A stretch of DNA of 64,000 nt from CAWGOF01 sp963824225 (lineage in GTDB: Bacteria; Acidobacteriota; Polarisedimenticolia; Polarisedimenticolales; Polarisedimenticolaceae). The DNA lies in contig CAWGOF010000003.1 of the NCBI GenBank assembly GCA_963824225.1, positions 2,232,001 to 2,296,000 on the forward strand, read 5' to 3'. Numbering within the stretch: the first letter of the stretch is position 1; each line of letters starts with the position of its first letter. Positions 42,101 to 49,738 of this stretch are shown one piece after another. The notes beneath the pieces were generated by a model. The model saw only the letters and a program-made list of their open reading frames with translations, did no database searches and had not been told where the DNA came from. The translations under genes were made by a program, and so were the position numbers.

Positions 42101-42889
42101 TCACGATCAAGAATGGGCAGGCCCGGTTCGCGTTCGCCGGTACGGGCACCGTTCACCCCGGGAACCTCAACGCCACGCCGGCGATCGTGCGCAGCGTCGT
42201 GCTGTACGTGATCCGGCTGCTCTTGCCCGACCCACTCCCGCTCAACGAGGGCCTGCTGCGCGCGGTTCGGATCGATCTCCCGCGCGGCAGCCTCCTCGAA
42301 TCCGCCGTTCGGGGACGATCCACGTGGCGACCCGGCGGTCGTCGGCGGCAATGTCGAGACGAGCCAACGCCTCGTCGATACGCTGCTCAAGGCGCTTGGC
42401 CTTGCGGCCGCGAGCCAGGGCACTATGAACAACGTGATCTTCGGCAACGACCGTTACGGGTACTACGAGACGATCGGCGGCGGATGTGGCGCCGGTCCGG
42501 GCTTCGACGGTCCGAGCGGGGTTCATTCGCACATGTCGAACACACGGATCACGGACGTCGAGGTCCTGGAGCACCGCTACCCCGTCCGCGTGGAGCGCTT
42601 CGCGCTGCGCCGCGGGTCGGGCGGCGCAGGCCGATACCGGGGGGGCGACGGCCTGGTGCGCGAGATCGTGTTCCTCGAGCCCGCGGCGCTGTCGGTGCTC
42701 ACGCAGCACCGTGTCGAGGCGCCGTACGGTGTCGAAGGGGGTGCGCCCGGGGCGCGAGGCCGGCAGCGGATCGTGCGCGCGGCGGGCGCGGTCGAAGATC
42801 TCGGTCCGATCGACGGACGGCGGGTCGAGACGGGCGACCGGTTGATCGTCGAGACACCCGGCGGGGGCGGCTGGGGTCACCCCATTTGA
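39124..42889 (+). pseudogene. Fused hydantoinase A/B (5-oxoprolinase-type) gene with one frameshift
   Basis: About 1255 codons encode an ATP-dependent oxoprolinase/N-methylhydantoinase. HyuA spans ~1-690 (IDTGGTFTDAVA; LSGPAGGVVGA; FDMGGTSTDVARF; HPGPACYGAGGPLTITD) and HyuB ~730-1255 (LELFTRRFTTLVEEMGERLERTA; GNVETSQRLVDTLLKALG; MNNVIFGND; TPGGGGWGHP). An extra G at about 42298 breaks the frame inside GSLLNPPFG; after it the frame is open to the TGA at 42887-42889. The only start that keeps the DTGGTFTD motif is CTG at 39124, overlapping the gdhA stop. One base separates it from a working gene, so assembly error or recent loss are both possible. Confidence 0.75.
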
Positions 42890-42916
42890 GGCAGAAACGA
42901 TGAATGTCCCCGTTTC
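42880..42916 (+). repeat. Left copy of an inverted REP-like repeat flanking the ROK gene
   Basis: This 37-base block (starting CCCCATTTGAGGCAG and ending TGTCCCCGTTTC) is the inverted partner of 43801-43838, with 33 identical positions and one single-base gap. It covers the end of the oxoprolinase gene, its stop, the short gap and the first five codons of the ROK kinase. The half AAACG...CCCCGTTT is itself an imperfect palindrome, as in REP/RAYT-type elements. Confidence 0.75.
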
Positions 42917-43802
42917 CATCGGCGTCGATCTGGGTGGGACGAAAATCGAGGGGGCGCTGTTCGACGCGACGCGGGCCGCCGTGCGGACCGTGCGGGCGGC
43001 GACGCCGCGCGACGATTACGCCGGGACGATCGAGTGCATCCGGGCGCTCGTTGCCGAGCTCGAAGCCGGGCTCGGCGTCCGAGCGACGGTCGGGATCGGT
43101 ACGCCGGGCGCGATCTCCCCGGCGACGGGGCTCGTCAAGAACGCGAACTCCACGTGGTTGAACGGCCAGCCGCTCGTCGCGGACCTCGCTCGAGCGCTCG
43201 GCCGTGAGATTCGCATCGCCAACGATGCCGACTGCTTCGCGCTCTCCGAGGCGCTCGACGGGGCCGGTCGCGGCGCACGCATCGTGTTCGGCGCGATCCT
43301 CGGCACGGGTGTCGGTGGCGGCGTCGTCGTCGACGGGCGGCTCGTCTCGGGGCCGAACGCGATTGGCGGCGAATGGGGCCACAATCCTCTCCCCTGGCCC
43401 GGCGACGACGAGCGGCCGGGCCAGCCGTGCTACTGCTCACGCGCCGGCTGCATCGAGAGCTGGCTCTCGGGGCCGGGCCTGGCGAGCGACCACGAGCGCA
43501 TCGCCGGAGAGCGTCTGTCCCCTCACGAGATCGTCGCCCGCGCGGACCGCGGAGACGTGGCGGCCTCGAAAACCCTCGCACGGTACGAGGATCGGCTCGC
43601 GCGGAGCTTCGCGACCCTGATCAACGTCCTCGACCCGCACGTGATCGTGCTCGGGGGCGGCCTGTCGAACATCGGTCGCCTGTACGAGAACGTGCCCCGT
43701 CGGTGGGCGTCTTGGGTCTTCTCCGACCGCGTCGACACGCGCCTCGCTCCGCCGGTTCACGGCGACTCGAGCGGCGTCCGCGGCGCCGCACGCCTGTGGT
43801 GA
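42900..43802 (+). CDS. ROK-family sugar kinase
   Basis: A 300-residue ROK kinase that phosphorylates a sugar such as fructose, glucose, mannose or N-acetyl sugar. The ATP motif DLGGTKIEG is at ~10-18, the catalytic region is NDADCFALSEA and the carbohydrate loop is GGEWGHNPLPW. The zinc site is CYCSRAGCIESWLSG with the preceding His. The CYC variant and overall length point to the Mak/fructokinase-like group, but substrate is not certain. Both ends lie within the arms of a long inverted repeat. The stop overlaps the GTG start of the next gene by four bases. Confidence 0.92.
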   Translation: MNVPVSIGVDLGGTKIEGALFDATRAAVRTVRAATPRDDYAGTIECIRALVAELEAGLGVRATVGIGTPGAISPATGLVKNANSTWLNGQPLVADLARALGREIRIANDADCFALSEALDGAGRGARIVFGAILGTGVGGGVVVDGRLVSGPNAIGGEWGHNPLPWPGDDERPGQPCYCSRAGCIESWLSGPGLASDHERIAGERLSPHEIVARADRGDVAASKTLARYEDRLARSFATLINVLDPHVIVLGGGLSNIGRLYENVPRRWASWVFSDRVDTRLAPPVHGDSSGVRGAARLW

Positions 43803-44480
43803 AAACGGGGACACTCTCCGTTTCTGCCCCAAATGGGGCAACACGTGAGGCTGTCGTGCTCGTTCACGGGCTCTGGATGCACGCCCTGGCGATGCGCCCG
43901 CTGGGCCGGCGCCTCGAGCGCACGCGCGGGTTCTCGTCGATCGGGTTCAGCTACCCCTCGGTGCGACGAACGCTCGACGAGAACGCCGATGCCCTCCGCG
44001 CGGCATGCGAGCGAATCCCGGGCTCGACGCTCCATTTCGTCGGCCACAGCCTCGGCGGGATCGTGATCCTGCGCATGATGCGCCGGCACGGGTGGACGCG
44101 ACCGGGGCGCGTCGTCGCGCTCGGCTCGCCGTTCCTCGGGAGCGCGATCGCGCTCCGCAGGTCCGAGCGTCCGTTCGGGCGCCGGATCGTCGGACCCGGG
44201 CTGGCCGAAGCGGCGCGTGGCTCCGAGGCGATCCCGTGGACCGGCCCGCAGGAGATCGGCGTGATCGCGGGCACGACGCCCTTCGGGCATCGGACGGCTG
44301 CTCGGGCCCATCACGACGCCGCACGACGGAACGGTCATGGTCGAGGAGACGCGCCTTCCAGGTGCCGCCGACCATCGCGTCGTGCGCGCCACGCACACCG
44401 CGCTCCTGTTTTCGCGCGGGGTGGCCCAACTGGTCTGCGGGTTCCTCGAGCACGGACGGTTCGACAGCTGGACCCGCTGA
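43799..44480 (+). pseudogene. Alpha/beta-hydrolase (triacylglycerol-lipase/PGAP1-like) with one frameshift
   Basis: From GTG 43799 the frame encodes VVLVHGLWMHALAMRPLGRRL, FVGHSLGGIVILRMMRRHG (nucleophile Ser in GHSLGG) and VALGSPFLGSAIA. At 44285-44287 one G too many (TTCGGGCATC) breaks it. Shifted, the rest reads IGRLLGPITTPHDGTVMVEE, TRLPGAADHRVVRATHTALL and ends SWTR at TGA 44478-44480, the normal end (catalytic His in RATHTALL). The first codons come from the right arm of the inverted repeat. Sequence error or recent inactivation are both possible. Confidence 0.7.
43801..43838 (-). repeat. Right copy of an inverted REP-like repeat flanking the ROK gene
   Basis: A 38-base block reading, on the minus strand, CCCCATTTGGGGCAG through TGTCCCCGTTTTC, the inverted partner of 42880-42916. 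It covers the last base or two of the ROK gene and the first codons of the hydrolase. On the plus strand AACGGGGACACTCTCCGTT can fold as a hairpin. Confidence 0.75.
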
Positions 44481-45571
44481 CCCACTCGCTCGTCGGCGCG
44501 ACGATCGCGCGAACGCGCCTCGCCGAAGGGCGGCGTCTCGCGACCGCGGCGTTGGTCCTGGCGGCGAACGCCCCGGACATCGACGTGCTGAGCACGTTCT
44601 TCGGCTCCGATGCGGCGCTCGGCTTCCGGCGCGGATGGACCCACGGACCGCTCGCGATCCTCGTGCTGCCGGTCCTCGTCACCGCGCTCGTGCTGGCCTG
44701 GGACCGATCGCGGCGCAGGCGACACCCGGAGCTCGCCCCGCCCGACGCCCGCCGGCTCCTCGCCCTGGCCTATCTCGGCTGCCTCACGCATCCGCTCCTC
44801 GACTGGCTCAACACGTACGGCGTACGTCTGCTCATGCCGTTCGACGACCGCTGGTTCTACGGCGACGCGCTGTTCATCGTCGATCCGTGGCTGTGGCTCG
44901 TCCTCGGCGGTGCGCTGTTCCTGGGCGCGCGCCGGGCGCGTTTCCCAGGGGGCTGGGTGATCCTCGGGTGTGCCACGTCCGTCGTCGTCCTGCGGGCCGG
45001 AGCGATCGTACCGCTCGCGTCGCGGATCGCGTGGGTCATCGGGCTCGCCGTGATCGTCGTGCTGCGCCGGACGACTCCGCGCTCGCGGCCTTCGGTCCTG
45101 GCGACTGCAGCGCTGGGCCTGAGTGTCAGCTACGTCGGCGCGATGCTCGCCGCGAACACGGCAGGCAGGATCCGTGTCGAGCGCGAGCTCGGTCGCAGCG
45201 GAACCGCGCAGTTCGAGCGCAGGATGGTCGCTCCCCGACCGGCGAACCCGTTCGTCTGGGACGTCGTTGTCGACCTCGGGGATCGCTACCGGCGCGGGAC
45301 GCTGCGCTGGCTCCCGCGCGCCAATGTCGCGTTCGAGCCGTCGCCGATCCTCGCGCCTCAGCCGTCGCCGATCCTCGACGCGGCGCGGGCCGCACAGGAA
45401 GTCCGGGGCACGTTGCACTGGATGCGCTTCCCGTACGCGGAAATCGAGGAGACGCCGGGCGGCTGGACCGTCTGGTTCCTCGACGCACGATACGCGCGCT
45501 CGCGATCGGATGGGTTCGGCACGGCGGTCGTGACGATCCCGCGCGAGCGGATCGCACGACCCGACCACTGA
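44468..45571 (+). CDS. YdjM-type metal-dependent hydrolase, integral membrane protein
   Basis: A 367-residue protein of the membrane-bound metal-dependent hydrolase family (DUF457/YdjM). The N-terminal signature DPLTHSLVGATIARTR, the acid cluster NAPDIDVLSTFFG, RGWTHGPLAILVLP and GCLTHPLLDWLNTYG give the conserved His/Asp set. Five or so transmembrane helices lie in 1-240, followed by a soluble C-terminal domain. There is no ATG, GTG or TTG at the right place. CTG at 44468-44470, exactly where homologues have the initiator Met of MDPLTH, is the likely start. It lies within the end of the preceding hydrolase gene. Confidence 0.82.
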   Translation: MDPLTHSLVGATIARTRLAEGRRLATAALVLAANAPDIDVLSTFFGSDAALGFRRGWTHGPLAILVLPVLVTALVLAWDRSRRRRHPELAPPDARRLLALAYLGCLTHPLLDWLNTYGVRLLMPFDDRWFYGDALFIVDPWLWLVLGGALFLGARRARFPGGWVILGCATSVVVLRAGAIVPLASRIAWVIGLAVIVVLRRTTPRSRPSVLATAALGLSVSYVGAMLAANTAGRIRVERELGRSGTAQFERRMVAPRPANPFVWDVVVDLGDRYRRGTLRWLPRANVAFEPSPILAPQPSPILDAARAAQEVRGTLHWMRFPYAEIEETPGGWTVWFLDARYARSRSDGFGTAVVTIPRERIARPDH

Positions 45572-45577
45572 CGCCGG

Positions 45578-45583
45578 TATACT
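45578..45583 (+). promoter_or_regulatory. Possible -10 box of the SLC13-type permease gene
   Basis: TATACT (five of six consensus) lies 11 bases before the ATG at 45594 and gives a very short leader. No convincing -35 is present, so support is modest. It sits in the 22-base gap after the YdjM-type gene. Confidence 0.3.
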
Positions 45584-45593
45584 CTCGCGCCGC

Positions 45594-46823
45594 ATGCTCA
45601 CGGCGGCCTTCGTCTTCGGCGTCACGTACCTCGTCCTCGGCCTCCAGCGCCTGCCGCGCCTGCACATCGGCCGTCCGGCGGGCGCGCTCCTCGGCGCGGT
45701 CGCGATGGTCGCGACCGGCGTGCTGGGCTACGACGAAGCGCGACGAGCGATCGACCTCGACACGCTGCTGTTCCTACTGGGCATGATGATCGTGCTCGCG
45801 TACCTCGAGCTCTCCGGGTTCTTCGAGCTCGTCGAGCGGCGGGCGCTGTCGCTCGCGCGGAGCCCGCGGCAGCTCCTGTGGATCGTCGTCCTGTCCTCGG
45901 GTGTTCTGTCCGCGCTGTTCATGAACGACACGATCTGCCTGATGCTCACGCCGGTCGTGCTGCGCCTGACCCGGCGTCTCGAGCTCCCGCCCGTGCCCTA
46001 TCTCATCGGCGTCGCCGTCGCATCGAACGTCGGCAGCGCTTGCTCGCTGATCGGCAACCCGCAGAACGCGCTGATCGGCGTGCGCTCGGGGCTGGGGTTC
46101 GTACGCTTCGTCACGTCGCTCGGGATCGTTTCCGCACTCGGGCTCCTCGCCGCGGGAGCGATCCTCGTTTGGCTCCATCGGCGCGAGGTGACAGCCGTGC
46201 CGCTCGTGGTGCCGCCGCCTCGGGTTCCGGCGCAGGTGTCTCGATGGATGCTCGCGTCCGGCCTCCTCTCGGGCGCCGGCATGGTCGTGGCCCTGTGCCT
46301 CGGGGTTCGCCCGGCCGCCGCGGCGATGACCGCCGCCGCCGCCGTGATTCTCGCCGGGGCCACGCGTCCGCGCGTGGTGCTCCAGAAGGTCGACTGGAGC
46401 CTGTTGCTCCTGTTCGGTGGGCTGTTCGTGGTGATGGAGGGACTCGAGAAGTCCGGGCTCGCCGCACTCGCGGTGACCGGGATCGCCGGACCGCTCGTGC
46501 CGGCGGACCCGAGCGCCCTCGCCCGCCTCGGCGCCGCGGTCACGATCCTGTCGCAGCTCGTGAGCAACGTCCCCGCCGTCATGCTGTTCGTTCCGCCGCT
46601 CGAGGCTCTCGACGCCTCGGTCGTCGAGCGATCGTGGCTCGCGCTCGCCGCGTTCTCGACGCTCGCCGGCAACCTGACGATCCTCGCCTCGGTGGCCAAC
46701 TTGATCGTGTTCGAGACCGCGGCGCGCGAAGGCGTGCGGGTGTCGTTCTCGACCTACCTGCGGGCGGGGCTACCGATCACGCTCGTCACGCTCGCGATCG
46801 CCTGGTGCTGGCTCGCGCTCTGA
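45594..46823 (+). CDS. ArsB/SLC13 (ion-transporter superfamily) anion permease
   Basis: A 409-residue inner-membrane transporter with about eleven helices. The two inverted half-repeats show the family landmarks: ALFMNDTICLMLTPVVLRL and SLIGNPQNALIG in the first half, LVSNVPAVMLFVPPL and LAGNLTILASVANLIVFE in the second. These match the ArsB/NhaD/CitM superfamily, which moves arsenite, citrate, sulfate, dicarboxylates or Na+/H+. The substrate cannot be told from sequence; no ars genes are adjacent. Confidence 0.88.
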   Translation: MLTAAFVFGVTYLVLGLQRLPRLHIGRPAGALLGAVAMVATGVLGYDEARRAIDLDTLLFLLGMMIVLAYLELSGFFELVERRALSLARSPRQLLWIVVLSSGVLSALFMNDTICLMLTPVVLRLTRRLELPPVPYLIGVAVASNVGSACSLIGNPQNALIGVRSGLGFVRFVTSLGIVSALGLLAAGAILVWLHRREVTAVPLVVPPPRVPAQVSRWMLASGLLSGAGMVVALCLGVRPAAAAMTAAAAVILAGATRPRVVLQKVDWSLLLLFGGLFVVMEGLEKSGLAALAVTGIAGPLVPADPSALARLGAAVTILSQLVSNVPAVMLFVPPLEALDASVVERSWLALAAFSTLAGNLTILASVANLIVFETAAREGVRVSFSTYLRAGLPITLVTLAIAWCWLAL

Positions 46824-46830
46824 CGCTGCG

Positions 46831-47149
46831 TCAGAACCGGTATCGTCCCACGACCCGGAACGACCGCGGCTCGGACGGGTGGAAGTGGATGTCCTCGACG
46901 CCTTCGATCGGCTCCCCCGCAAGGCGCGAGGCGTAGAAGTACGCGATGTCGCTCGCGTCGCTGTCGAGAAGGTTGAACCCGTGCATGGACCTCGACCCGC
47001 TCGGCGTACGGCGCCGGCTCCTGCGGCTGTTGCTCTTCGTCGTCGGCGGCCGCCGACCCCGCCGGCGGTCCGAGCACCGAGAGAACGAGCGCGCCCCGCG
47101 CGAGAACGCGAGCGGAACTCGAGCCACGGAGACGAATGGCAGCACGCAT
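46831..47149 (-). pseudogene. TonB-dependent receptor gene reduced to its N- and C-terminal ends
   Basis: The ATG at 47149 opens a basic signal peptide (ARGALVLSVLGPPAGSAAA) and a TonB-box-like PYAERVEV, as in outer-membrane receptors. Near 46985 this sequence breaks off. In another frame the strand continues GFNLLDSDASDIAYFYASRL and ends EPRSFRVVGRYRF at a TGA at 46831-46833, the classic last beta strands of a receptor (ending in aromatic Phe). The ~700-residue plug and barrel between are missing. It lies eight bases downstream of hupE and may once have been its transport partner. Confidence 0.65.
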
Positions 47150-47157
47150 GACCGATC

Positions 47158-48150
47158 TCAGAGGATGGTTCGCTCGACGAGCCAGTACGCGCCGCACGCC
47201 GCGACCGAAGCCGAGGCTGTTGCCGCGGCTCGACCGACGTCGAGGCGCGGGATCTGGCGGATCGCCCACGCCGCGGGCACGGCGAGCGCGAGCACGAGGA
47301 GCTGTCCCGTCTCGACCCCGACGTTGAACGCCAGGAGCGAGCCGAGCGCTGCGCCGATGCCGCGCGTCGCGAGCCCGGCGTCGGCGAGCGCCGAGGCGAA
47401 GCCGAGGCCGTGCACGAGACCGCACCCGAACGCAACGGCCCAGCGCCGGCGCGTATCGCGCCGCAGCAGGTTCTCCAGGCCGACCCAGACGATCGAAGCC
47501 GCGATCACGGGCTCGACGATCGCGGGCGGCACGCGCACGACGTCGAGCGCGGCGAAGGCCAGCGTCACCGAGTGCGCCGCGGTGAACGCGGTCACGATGC
47601 CGAGGGCGCGACGCGTACCGCCGCCCGCGAGGAGGAGCGCCAGCAGGAACAGCAGATGATCCCAGCCCGCGAGGAGGTGCTCGATCCCCAGCGCAAAGAA
47701 CCGCCCAGGAGCGGAGGACGGCCCTGCGACGTCGGGAATCGTGAGCGCGGCCGATGCCGCTCCCACGAGACCCTGGGCGAGGATCGCGCCGCGGGCATCG
47801 CGGACCGCGACGTACTGTCGATGCCCGCGGGCCAAGCGGGCCAGGGCCGGAAAGCGCAGCTCTCGTGGCCGGGTCGACGGGAAGTGCAGCGAATAGCGCA
47901 CCCCGTCGCTCGAGTCGGACGCCACCCTAACCGCATCGGGCGCCGCGCCATCGAGCTCGAGGAGCTCCCGGCCCAGCGCTTCGATCGGCGCTAGAAGCTC
48001 GACGTCCCGTCGCGCGAACGTGACCTCGGCGGTCGCACCGTGCGCGTCGAGCGTCACGTCGGCGCGGCTGAGACCCGGGTCGTGGGCCTCGATCGTGCCG
48101 CCGAGACCGAGCACGAGAACGAGGATCGAGAACGTCTTCGGTGTGCTCAT
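47158..48150 (-). CDS. HupE/UreJ family membrane protein
   Basis: A 330-residue protein: signal peptide 1-21 (ending GTIEA-HDP), a periplasmic domain (~22-150), then six transmembrane helices with the HupE/UreJ_2 His motifs GIEHLLAGWDHLLFLLAL, FTAAHSVTLAFAAL and LVHGLGFASAL. HupE proteins carry Ni2+ or Co2+, but this large, exported-N-terminus type lies beside DUF4331 and TPR genes in many genomes and its cargo is unknown. The ATG at 48150 has GGAGCGCGGG upstream. It is separated from the DUF4331 gene by an intrinsic terminator. Confidence 0.88.
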   Translation of the reverse strand: MSTPKTFSILVLVLGLGGTIEAHDPGLSRADVTLDAHGATAEVTFARRDVELLAPIEALGRELLELDGAAPDAVRVASDSSDGVRYSLHFPSTRPRELRFPALARLARGHRQYVAVRDARGAILAQGLVGAASAALTIPDVAGPSSAPGRFFALGIEHLLAGWDHLLFLLALLLAGGGTRRALGIVTAFTAAHSVTLAFAALDVVRVPPAIVEPVIAASIVWVGLENLLRRDTRRRWAVAFGCGLVHGLGFASALADAGLATRGIGAALGSLLAFNVGVETGQLLVLALAVPAAWAIRQIPRLDVGRAAATASASVAACGAYWLVERTIL

Positions 48151-48162
48151 CCCGCGCTCCAC

Positions 48163-48196
48163 GAAAAAGAGGGGGCGGGCCACCGCGCCCGCCCCC
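48163..48196 (-). terminator. Intrinsic terminator after the DUF4331 gene
   Basis: On the minus strand a perfect 10-bp GC stem (48196-48187 with 48180-48171), a six-base loop, then TCTTTTTC. It begins 16 bases after the DUF4331 stop and lies just before hupE, so it should separate or attenuate expression of the downstream gene. Confidence 0.75.
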
Positions 48197-48211
48197 CGGA
48201 GGGGAGATCGA

Positions 48212-49675
48212 TTACGGCTGCTGGTGGTGGCGGTGGTTGCGCCCGTTCTGCGGCGTCGGCTCGTACGGGAACACCTTGTTGAACGCGACGTCGTTCTGGT
48301 TCACGCCGTCGCCGACCGGACCCTGGATGAACAGCGGCAGCGTGCGCAGGTCGCTCAAGAGCGCCGTGACCGCGACGTCGACCACGTCGTCGCCGAAGCG
48401 CCGGCCGTTGGGCCAGCCGCCGGGGATCAGACCGCCGTTGCCCAGCGGGTCCTGGATCGCGCTCTGCAGCACGTCGCCGCCGAACACGCCGAGACGCGAG
48501 TAGCCCGGATCGTCCGGGTTCGTCGGATGCGCCGCGCCGCCCCCGGCGAGCCGCGCGCCCGGAGTCGACAGATCGACCTTGATCATGTCCGGGAGGAAGA
48601 TCCCGGCGATGTCGGTCCGGTTCGTCTCGACCGCCGGCGTGAGGCCGGTGCCCGGGACGACGAGCAGGTTCAGCAGCTTGGCCAGCTCGGGGTTCAGCGC
48701 GTACTTGCGGAACAGCAGGTTGTCGGTCGCCGGGCTCGTGCGGCTGTACAGGTCCTTGTCCGCGATCGCCACGAGACCTTCGTTGAACAGCGGGTTCCCC
48801 TGGCGACCGACCTGCACGAAATCGTCCTTGCGGTCGCTGAGGAACCGCAGGATCGAGACACGCCGGCGGCTCGTCGTCGCGTACACGCCGACGAGCTGAC
48901 GCTCGCCGCCGATCTCGGACAGAGGGACCTCGAGGCCGATGAAGTGCACGTTGAAGCCGCCCTGGGAGTCGAACGCCCGACCGAGCTGCAGCAGGTCGAA
49001 GATCCCCTGGACGTCGGCGTAGAAGCCGTCGTCGCGTTGTCCGGCGAACGCGGTGTAGCCGAGATCGAGCGCAGTGATCGACTGCGCCGTGTATCGATCG
49101 AGCTCGGCTTCGGTCGCCACGCCGTCGCGTGTCGGGTTGTTGCCGTCATCGCCCTGGTTGTAGAACGGGGTCGCGATCCCCTGGTTGTTCGGCGGAACGA
49201 CCCCCTGACCCAGCACGGTCCGCGCTCGCGTGCGATGGTCGATCTTCGTGACCGTGTAGGTCTGGGTCAGGTTCTGGTTCGCGTCATCGACGTCCTGGAC
49301 CACACCGAGGTACGACTGGAGGATCGTGTTCTTGTTCTTGAACGCGGTGCGGAACCGGAACTGGTACGTGAACGTCGGCAGGCCGAGCGCCAGGTCGGTC
49401 CCCCGCGAGACGTGGATCTCGTACAGCACGTCGTCGTCGAAGTTGTACTTGTTCGGGCCGATGCCCGGCTCCTCGAACGGGTAGACCGACAGGCCGAGCA
49501 CGAGGCTCTTGTCGTCGCCCTCCTGGTCGACGAACGCATAGACGTCCGTCGTGTTGGCCGCGGGATCGAGCGTGACCAGCGGCGCGTCCATGTGGCTCGA
49601 CGCCGAAGCCGCACCGGCCGCGATCCCGGTAGCGACGAGCATCGTCGCCCCGAGCTCGCGTGCGTTGAACTGCAT
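48212..49675 (-). CDS. DUF4331 family secreted protein
   Basis: A 487-residue exported protein. Signal peptide 1-25 (ATMLVATGIAAGAASA), then the family start SSHMDAPLVTLDPAANTTDVYAFVD, which corresponds to SSHREAP in most members. Further DUF4331 blocks: NKYNFDDDVLYEIHVSRG, the ADVQGIFDLLQLG segment and NPDDPGYSRLGVFGGDVLQSA with the closing NGRRFGDDVVDVAVTALL. The function is unknown; co-occurrence with HupE/UreJ and TPR genes is widespread. The ATG at 49675 has AGGAGAG six bases upstream. An intrinsic terminator follows. Confidence 0.93.
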   Translation of the reverse strand: MQFNARELGATMLVATGIAAGAASASSHMDAPLVTLDPAANTTDVYAFVDQEGDDKSLVLGLSVYPFEEPGIGPNKYNFDDDVLYEIHVSRGTDLALGLPTFTYQFRFRTAFKNKNTILQSYLGVVQDVDDANQNLTQTYTVTKIDHRTRARTVLGQGVVPPNNQGIATPFYNQGDDGNNPTRDGVATEAELDRYTAQSITALDLGYTAFAGQRDDGFYADVQGIFDLLQLGRAFDSQGGFNVHFIGLEVPLSEIGGERQLVGVYATTSRRRVSILRFLSDRKDDFVQVGRQGNPLFNEGLVAIADKDLYSRTSPATDNLLFRKYALNPELAKLLNLLVVPGTGLTPAVETNRTDIAGIFLPDMIKVDLSTPGARLAGGGAAHPTNPDDPGYSRLGVFGGDVLQSAIQDPLGNGGLIPGGWPNGRRFGDDVVDVAVTALLSDLRTLPLFIQGPVGDGVNQNDVAFNKVFPYEPTPQNGRNHRHHQQP

Positions 49676-49738
49676 GACCGTCTCTCCTTTCTGGATTCGA
49701 TCGTTTCGTCGTGGACTCACGTCCGGCTCACGGGGGGA

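Noticed and set aside
42291..42300. Programmed ribosomal frameshift in the oxoprolinase gene
   Set aside because: No slippery heptamer, internal Shine-Dalgarno or strong downstream structure is evident; a simple indel is more likely.
38833..42447. Uninterrupted open frame of over 1200 codons on the minus strand
   Set aside because: It is antisense to the glutamate dehydrogenase and oxoprolinase genes, whose protein motifs are unmistakable; Arg/Pro-rich and without domains. High GC content removes stops from the opposite strand.
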